Origin: an uncultured Odoribacter sp. | GTDB taxonomy: Bacteria > Bacteroidota > Bacteroidia > Bacteroidales > Marinifilaceae | Direction: 5' to 3' | NCBI GenBank assembly: GCA_934725835.1 | Contig: CAKVCR010000058.1 | Location: 1 to 12,374 of the forward strand | DNA length: 12,374 nt | In this document: piece after piece, positions 7,917-12,374 of the stretch | Position numbering within the stretch: the first letter of the stretch is position 1 | Layout: each line of letters begins with the position of its first letter | Notes under the pieces: model-generated | The model's database searches: none | Seen by the model: only the letters and a program-made list of their open reading frames with translations | Told to the model about the DNA's origin: nothing | Position numbers and translations under genes: made by a program

Positions 7917-8654
7917 ATGAAGTTTTTGGCTAAATTGGGTTTATATATCATTTTTATCCGACGGGCATTCGGACGTCCGGAGAAGAAAAAGGTCTATATC
8001 CGAGAATTGGTTTTGGAGTTTGAAAAACTGGGATTGAACTCTATTGCATTGGTGGTGATTATATCGTTTTTTATCGGGGCGGTATTGACTTTACAGACGG
8101 CATATAATATGCAGAGTCCGTTGTTACCACGGTATTTGATTGGGTATTTGACCCGGGAAACGATGCTGCTGGAGTTTTCCTCAACGATTGTAAGCTTGAT
8201 ACTGGCAGGAAAAATAGGCAGTAACATTGCTTCGGAAATAGGCAGTATGAGAATTACGGAACAGATTGAGGCGTTGGAGACAATGGGTGTAAACTCGGTG
8301 GCATATTTGGTGGGACCGAAAATAATTGCTTCGTTTGTAATTAATCCAATCCTCTATATTTTCAGTGTTTTTATCGGTATATTGGGTGGGCTGATATCCG
8401 GGCTGGTGAGTGGAGTCGTGAATTTTGAGGATTTTATATATGGTTTGCATTTCACTTTTAATCCTTATTATGTTACCTATTCTATCGTGAAGAGTCTGTT
8501 TTTTGCTTTTATTTTCACTTCTATACCAGCATTTTATGGTTATTATGTACAAGGAGGAGCGTTGGAAGTCGGTAAGGCGGGGACAAAAGCAGTGGTGGAT
8601 AGTAGTATAGCTATCCTGACAGCGAATCTGATATTAACGCAAATTATGTTGTAA
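7917..8654 (+). CDS. mlaE: Mla-type ABC transporter permease (MlaE family)
   Basis: This is an inner-membrane permease of the MlaE/TGD1 family. With the ATPase MlaF and usually the MCE protein MlaD, it forms a transporter moving phospholipids between inner and outer membranes and so maintaining outer-membrane lipid asymmetry. The 245 residues are close to the E. coli length of about 260. An amphipathic N-terminal segment with a basic patch (RRAFGRPEKKK) precedes several hydrophobic helices. The family hallmark is clear at residues 97-124: AGKIGSNIASEIGS followed by MRITEQIEALETMG. The last helices (about 200-245) include SIPAFYGYYVQGGALEVG and the terminal ILTANLILTQIML. The stop TAA shares its last A with the ATG of mlaF, so the two are coupled. 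No convincing promoter box was found directly upstream. Confidence 0.92.
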   Translation: MKFLAKLGLYIIFIRRAFGRPEKKKVYIRELVLEFEKLGLNSIALVVIISFFIGAVLTLQTAYNMQSPLLPRYLIGYLTRETMLLEFSSTIVSLILAGKIGSNIASEIGSMRITEQIEALETMGVNSVAYLVGPKIIASFVINPILYIFSVFIGILGGLISGLVSGVVNFEDFIYGLHFTFNPYYVTYSIVKSLFFAFIFTSIPAFYGYYVQGGALEVGKAGTKAVVDSSIAILTANLILTQIML

Positions 8655-9406
8655 TGATTAGAGTTGAATCGCTTGATAAATCTTTTGAAAGTAAAAGGGT
8701 TTTATCAGATATAAATGTTTCTTTTGAGGCCGGAAAGGTAAATTTGATTATCGGCAAAAGTGGTTCTGGAAAAACTGTTTTGCTGAAGTCTTTGATAGCC
8801 TTGCATACTATAGACCATGGTCATATTTATTATGACGACAGGGATTTGGCTGCTATGGATGCCAAGCAGTTGAAGGATTTCAGGAAGGAGATTGGAGTAG
8901 TTTTTCAGGGAGGAGCATTGTTTGATTCGTTGACAGTATTGGAAAATGTGATGTTTCCATTGAATCTTTTTTCTGAATATTCGGAAAAGGAGAAGATTGA
9001 ACGGGCTATATTTTGTTTGAACCGTGTGGATTTGCATAATGCAGAGCGGCTCTATCCGTCGGAAATTAGTGGCGGAATGAAAAAGCGGGTGGCTATTGCA
9101 CGAGCCATTGTGTTGAGTCCTAAATATCTTTTTTGTGATGAGCCGAATTCCGGTCTGGATCCATTGACTTCTATTGTGATTGATAATTTGATTAGTGAAA
9201 TTACACATGAGTATAAAATGACAACAGTGGTAAATACTCATGATATGAATTCTGTTTTTGAGATAGGGGAGAAGATTGTTTTTATTCATGAAGGTCGCAA
9301 GGAGTGGGAGGGTAATAAGGATATGATTGCCCATGCAGACAATAAATATTTAAATGATTTTATTTTTTCATCCGAATTGTATAAGAAAATAAAGAATGCG
9401 TTATGA
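8654..9406 (+). CDS. mlaF: Mla-type ABC transporter ATP-binding protein (MlaF family)
   Basis: This 250-residue ATPase is the partner of the MlaE permease and sits on its cytoplasmic face. All nucleotide-binding elements are intact: Walker A GKSGSGKT (34-41), Q-loop Gln 85 in VVFQGGALFDSLTV, signature SGGMKKR (139-145, the Met-Lys-Lys-Arg variant usual in the MlaF/Ttg2A group), Walker B YLFCDEP (158-164) with catalytic Glu 163, D-loop SGLDP (166-170), and switch His 196. The GALFDSLTVLENV stretch after the Q-loop is also typical of MlaF rather than of amino-acid or lipoprotein exporters. The start overlaps the mlaE stop by one base. The stop overlaps the start of the following lipoprotein gene by four bases (ATGA). 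No MCE-domain gene (mlaD) is found in the window. Confidence 0.93.
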   Translation: MIRVESLDKSFESKRVLSDINVSFEAGKVNLIIGKSGSGKTVLLKSLIALHTIDHGHIYYDDRDLAAMDAKQLKDFRKEIGVVFQGGALFDSLTVLENVMFPLNLFSEYSEKEKIERAIFCLNRVDLHNAERLYPSEISGGMKKRVAIARAIVLSPKYLFCDEPNSGLDPLTSIVIDNLISEITHEYKMTTVVNTHDMNSVFEIGEKIVFIHEGRKEWEGNKDMIAHADNKYLNDFIFSSELYKKIKNAL

Positions 9407-10251
9407 TAAGGAGAATTGCTTTTGGTCTGTTGATTGGATTGTTAGTGTGTATTACATTTTCTTGTAGAAAGAAGGAAATTCCACTGGATATGGAGGAGTT
9501 TAAATGGCTTCTGCTGGATATGCATAAGGTAGATGGAACATTGGCAGTGGGAAGGGGAATGTATGGATATGAGGAGAAGAAGAATTATGCTTATTATAAC
9601 GAACTTTTCAAAAAATATGGGATTACCCGAGAAGAGTTTGATTCGTGTCTCTATTTTTATTCAGCACAGACAAATAAGTTTTCGAAGATGTATGATTTTA
9701 TCATCGACAGTTTAAACAAGCAATTAACTGTTGTAGATAGAGTGGTGAAAGAGTTGAAGGCGAATGATTCTGTCAATTATTTTCCGCAAAAGTTGGATAC
9801 GGTGGCATTGGATACCATTTTGTTGGATTCTGTGGTGATAGTAACGATTGATAGTATTGTGCCCGGATTGTATAAATTCAGCACGACTCTTCGGTTTGAT
9901 TCGATTTCAAGAAATCGAGCCAGAAGGATTGCTTCGTATTTTTTGTCTGATGATAGAAAAGATACTTTGCATGTGAGAAGTATAACAGTCGCTCCTGATA
10001 CTGTGAAACGAGTGTATAATTGGTCCCAATATGTGGACTCTGTCTATTCGCATTTAGAGATCCGTTATATGGAGGAGGTCTCGGAAAAAGAGCGACCTAA
10101 GATTTATAAAAATGGGAAAGTTGTTCCTGGTAAGAAAGAAAAACCGATTAATTTGATGGAATTTAAAGGAATTTCGTGGGATAATCAATTGTTTCGTCCT
10201 TATATTTCGCGAGAAACAGAGAAACGATTGAAACAGGGATTACGAAGATAA
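9403..10251 (+). CDS. DUF4296-type lipoprotein, function unknown
   Basis: This 282-residue protein has an N-terminal basic and hydrophobic segment ending in ITFSC (Cys 21), so it is probably a lipoprotein, although Thr at -3 and Phe at -2 depart from the usual lipobox. The next ~90 residues look like a DUF4296 domain: MEEFKWLLLDMHKVDGTLAV, a KNYAYYNELFKKYGITREEFDSCLYFY helix pair, and FSKMYDFIIDSLN. The assignment is from memory of the family and cannot be tested here. The remainder (about 120-282) is strand-rich and polar with a basic tail, and I recognise no domain in it. The ATG lies inside the mlaF stop (ATGA), so it is translated with the transporter. The next ORF starts 12 bases after the stop. 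A role in lipid trafficking is only inferred from this linkage. Confidence 0.82.
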   Translation: MIRRIAFGLLIGLLVCITFSCRKKEIPLDMEEFKWLLLDMHKVDGTLAVGRGMYGYEEKKNYAYYNELFKKYGITREEFDSCLYFYSAQTNKFSKMYDFIIDSLNKQLTVVDRVVKELKANDSVNYFPQKLDTVALDTILLDSVVIVTIDSIVPGLYKFSTTLRFDSISRNRARRIASYFLSDDRKDTLHVRSITVAPDTVKRVYNWSQYVDSVYSHLEIRYMEEVSEKERPKIYKNGKVVPGKKEKPINLMEFKGISWDNQLFRPYISRETEKRLKQGLRR

Positions 10252-10263
10252 TGTTGGAATGCT

Positions 10264-10596
10264 ATGCGTAAAATTGCTGCAAATTACATTTATTGGCCGG
10301 GTTTCCCATTGGTGAAAAACGGTTATATAGACTTTGACAATAATGGGAATGTTGAGGTTGTAGATACAGGGGATGAAGTACATGAAATTGCCGGATTGGA
10401 ATTTTATGGCGGTTTGATAGTGCCTGATTTTGTTTGTAGAGGAAGCGAATGCTTTCATGTAGAAGAGCCGATGTTGCCTGTATTGGATGTTATTTTTTCT
10501 TTGCATCCAATGTGTTCCGGTAAGGCTGCCATTATAGAGGGTGCAGATTTGCGCACTTTGACATGGAAAGCCGAGGCCCATATTAGGTTGTTATGA
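10264..10596 (+). CDS. Mini-protein resembling the ends of an amidohydrolase, catalytic barrel missing
   Basis: This 110-residue ORF follows the DUF4296 gene by 12 bases. Residues 1-57 (MRKIAANYIYWPGFPLVKNG, then AGLEFYGGLIVPDFV) look like the N-terminal beta-sandwich of Bacteroidota metal-dependent amidohydrolases, where the motif is typically LVPGFVNxHxHLE. Here the metal-binding His-x-His region is absent and replaced by CRGSECFHVEE. The last ~25 residues (GKAAIIEGADLRTLTWKAEA to HIRLL) resemble the C-terminal strands that complete the same sandwich in full-length enzymes of about 370-400 residues. The ~280-residue TIM barrel is therefore absent while both ends are in one frame without a stop. 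Catalysis as a hydrolase is not expected. It could be a decayed gene that happens to stay open, or a retained binding module. The homology is recognised from memory. Coding is supported by the clean frame and the operon position. Confidence 0.62.
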   Translation: MRKIAANYIYWPGFPLVKNGYIDFDNNGNVEVVDTGDEVHEIAGLEFYGGLIVPDFVCRGSECFHVEEPMLPVLDVIFSLHPMCSGKAAIIEGADLRTLTWKAEAHIRLL

Positions 10597-10691
10597 TGTT
10601 TTAGATTTCGATATGTTTTCTACTTACAAACGTTTCCGTTGAAATATTTGGGACAATAGTTTTTTATCTATTCTAATTTGGTAGAAAGAGT

Positions 10692-10699
10692 TAATTTTG
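10692..10699 (+). promoter_or_regulatory. Probable -7 box of the gpmI promoter
   Basis: TAATTTTG is an exact match to TAnnTTTG, ending 50 bases before the gpmI ATG. No TTTG is found at the ideal -33 distance: the nearest ones are 11 and 41 bases upstream of the box. The rest of the 153-base gap (10597-10749) is A/T-rich and holds no recognisable gene or riboswitch. The leader ends in an A-rich stretch (CAATCAATAAATAAATATAG) instead of a Shine-Dalgarno, common for well-expressed genes in this phylum. Confidence 0.4.
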
Positions 10700-10749
10700 T
10701 TGTCCGGTTATACATTGAAATAATAATCAATCAATAAATAAATATAGCT

Positions 10750-12270
10750 ATGACTAGAGTATTATTAATGATTTTGGATGGTTGGGGAATTGGTAAGCAT
10801 GATCATGCGGATGCGATTTTCAATACACCAACTCCTTTTATTTCGTCATTAACAGAGAAATATCCTCATTCAACTCTTCTGACTTGTGGTGAGAATGTAG
10901 GTCTGCCAGACGGTCAGATGGGAAATTCAGAGGTCGGACATTTGAATATTGGGGCAGGTCGTATTGTTGATCAGGATTTAGTGCGTATCAACAAGGCTTG
11001 TCGTGAAAATACAATCTTGCAGAATCCTGAGATTGTTAAGGCCTTTACCTATGCTCGAGATAATAAGAAGCAGGTGCATTTTATGGGTTTGGTTTCTGAT
11101 GGAGGTGTTCATAGTTCTTTGGAGCATTTGAAGAAACTATGCGATGTATCAAAAGAGTATGGTATTGAGAAGACATTTATTCATTGCTTTATGGACGGGC
11201 GTGATACCGACCCGAAAAGTGGATTGGGCTTCTTGAAAGAGCTGCGAGAGCATATGGATAAATCTACAGGACGTATTGCTTCGGTTGTGGGACGTTATTA
11301 TGCAATGGATCGTGACAATCGTTGGGAGCGTATTAAAGAGGCATATGATTTGATTGTAAAAGGTATCGGTGTACCAACCCAGCATGTTGAGGTGGCTGTT
11401 CAGAAATCGTATGATGAGGGAATCACTGATGAATTTATAAAACCGATTGTACACGTAGGAAGTGACAATAAGCCGGTGGGTGTTATTGAACCAGGGGATA
11501 TGGTGATATTCTTCAACTATCGTAACGACCGTGCAAAAGAGTTGACTATTGCTTTGACTCAGAAAGATCTGCCTGAATATGGAATGCATACAATGCCTTT
11601 ATATTATTGCTGTATGACTCCGTATGATGCAACATTTGAAGGATTACATATCTTGTTCAATAAAGAAAACGTAGAAAATACTTTGGGAGAGGTAATCAGT
11701 AAGGCGGGATTAAAACAGCTTCGTATTGCTGAGACTGAAAAATATGCACACGTGACATTCTTCTTCAATGGTGGACGTGAAGCTCCGTTTGAAGGAGAAA
11801 GCCGTATTCTTGTGCCGTCCCCCAAGGTGGCAACCTATGATTTAAAGCCGGAAATGTCTGCTCCGGAAGTGGCAGAAAGGTTAGTTGAGCAATTAAATGC
11901 TAAATCAGCTGATTTTGTGTGCTTGAATTTTGCCAATGGTGATATGGTAGGCCATACTGGTGTATATACCGCTATTCAGAAAGCAGTAGAAACGGTTGAC
12001 CGTTGTGTTGAGAAAGTTGTGACTGCAGCCCGCGCCAATGGTTATGATGTATTGATTATAGCAGATCACGGTAATGCAGATCATGCAGAAAATGCCGATG
12101 GAACGCCTAATACAGCTCACTCTTTGAATCCTGTGCCTTGTATCTGGGTGACAGACGCTCAAAATAAAGAGCTGAGTAGTGGGGTGTTGGCAGATGTTGC
12201 TCCGACTGTTTTGCAGATTATGGGAGTGTCTCAGCCAGCAGAAATGACAGGAAAGAGCTTGATAAAATAA
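10750..12270 (+). CDS. gpmI: 2,3-bisphosphoglycerate-independent phosphoglycerate mutase
   Basis: This enzyme interconverts 3- and 2-phosphoglycerate in glycolysis and gluconeogenesis, using two Mn2+ ions and a phosphoserine intermediate. The 506 residues match the family's usual 505-515. The metal-binding Asp 10 lies in ILDGWG (8-13). The catalytic serine is Ser 60 in GQMGNSEVGHLNIGAGR (from residue 55). The phosphotransferase insert shows MDGRDTDP (148-155) and NYRNDRAKEL (from 256). The second part of the alkaline-phosphatase-like domain shows NGDMVGH (396-402, with metal ligands Asp 398 and His 402), ADHGNADH (438-445), and TAHS (455-458). All catalytic residues are present. The gene stands alone behind its own promoter box and is followed 27 bases later by an intrinsic terminator. 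The start is fixed by the N-terminal DGWG motif and the A-rich leader. Confidence 0.98.
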   Translation: MTRVLLMILDGWGIGKHDHADAIFNTPTPFISSLTEKYPHSTLLTCGENVGLPDGQMGNSEVGHLNIGAGRIVDQDLVRINKACRENTILQNPEIVKAFTYARDNKKQVHFMGLVSDGGVHSSLEHLKKLCDVSKEYGIEKTFIHCFMDGRDTDPKSGLGFLKELREHMDKSTGRIASVVGRYYAMDRDNRWERIKEAYDLIVKGIGVPTQHVEVAVQKSYDEGITDEFIKPIVHVGSDNKPVGVIEPGDMVIFFNYRNDRAKELTIALTQKDLPEYGMHTMPLYYCCMTPYDATFEGLHILFNKENVENTLGEVISKAGLKQLRIAETEKYAHVTFFFNGGREAPFEGESRILVPSPKVATYDLKPEMSAPEVAERLVEQLNAKSADFVCLNFANGDMVGHTGVYTAIQKAVETVDRCVEKVVTAARANGYDVLIIADHGNADHAENADGTPNTAHSLNPVPCIWVTDAQNKELSSGVLADVAPTVLQIMGVSQPAEMTGKSLIK

Positions 12271-12297
12271 TTTTCCTTGCGAAAACTAATTGATTTT

Positions 12298-12326
12298 GAG
12301 CCTCACTGTTTGGGTGGGGCTCTTTT
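12298..12326 (+). terminator. Intrinsic terminator after gpmI
   Basis: GAGCCTCAC (12298-12306) pairs with GTGGGGCTC (12314-12322): nine base pairs including one T/G wobble, with a 7-base loop. It is followed by TTTTAAT. It starts 27 bases after the gpmI stop. The remaining ~48 bases to the window end contain no recognisable feature. Confidence 0.85.
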
Positions 12327-12374
12327 AATATGATGATATGATACAAATAGAAAATACTCTTATCAGTTTTGATA

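Noticed and set aside
8705..9334. 209-residue minus-strand open frame inside mlaF.
   Set aside because: Fully antisense to an intact ATPase with all motifs, with low-complexity shadow composition.
10627..10650. CAAACGTTTC / GAAATATTTG hairpin with a T-run 9 bases later, possible terminator before gpmI.
   Set aside because: Low GC, one mismatch and one wobble in ten pairs, and the T-run is not adjacent to the stem. Too weak to call.
12361..12374. TATCA-GTTT-TGATA inverted repeat at the window edge.
   Set aside because: Only five pairs in A/T-rich sequence and cut off by the window end. Expected by chance.

Overview
The window reads as a chromosomal housekeeping segment from a member of the Bacteroidota, most likely the order Bacteroidales. 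Four things point that way. The start regions are A/T-rich with few Shine-Dalgarno sequences. Three transcription units begin behind exact matches to the Bacteroidales -7 box TAnnTTTG. The LptC, TPR and DUF4296 proteins are of types found mainly in that phylum. The cluster order coaX / TPR protein / lptC / CNNM transporter is also familiar from it. I cannot fix the genus; an Odoribacteraceae-like organism is only a guess.

Layout. (1) Positions 1-3365 (+) hold the 3'-terminal three quarters of mfd (transcription-repair coupling factor), overlapping coaX (type III pantothenate kinase) by four bases. (2) A 108-bp gap carries a good promoter and a possible gene relic. It is followed at 3474-6637 (+) by an envelope operon: a secreted TPR protein of unknown function, the LPS-transport protein LptC, and a CNNM/CorC-type membrane protein. 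(3) A hairpin at 6656-6691 ends this operon and probably also the convergent gene manC (6705-7775, minus), which makes GDP-mannose. (4) A 141-bp divergent intergenic region separates manC from a rightward operon at 7917-10596: the permease (mlaE) and ATPase (mlaF) of an Mla-type phospholipid transporter, a DUF4296 lipoprotein, and a 110-residue ORF. That ORF looks like the two ends of an amidohydrolase without the catalytic barrel. (5) After 153 bp with its own promoter box comes gpmI (cofactor-independent phosphoglycerate mutase, 10750-12270), closed by an intrinsic terminator.

The middle of the window has an outer-membrane theme: LPS export (lptC), mannose activation for surface glycans (manC), and lipid asymmetry or trafficking (mlaE, mlaF). 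coaX, gpmI and mfd are ordinary core metabolism and DNA repair. I see no mobile element, CRISPR array, tRNA, rRNA or riboswitch.

No large novel system is evident. The points most worth a second look are the barrel-less amidohydrolase-like mini-protein, the DUF4296 lipoprotein translationally coupled to mlaF in an operon with no mlaD, and a possible signal-peptide relic between coaX and the TPR gene.
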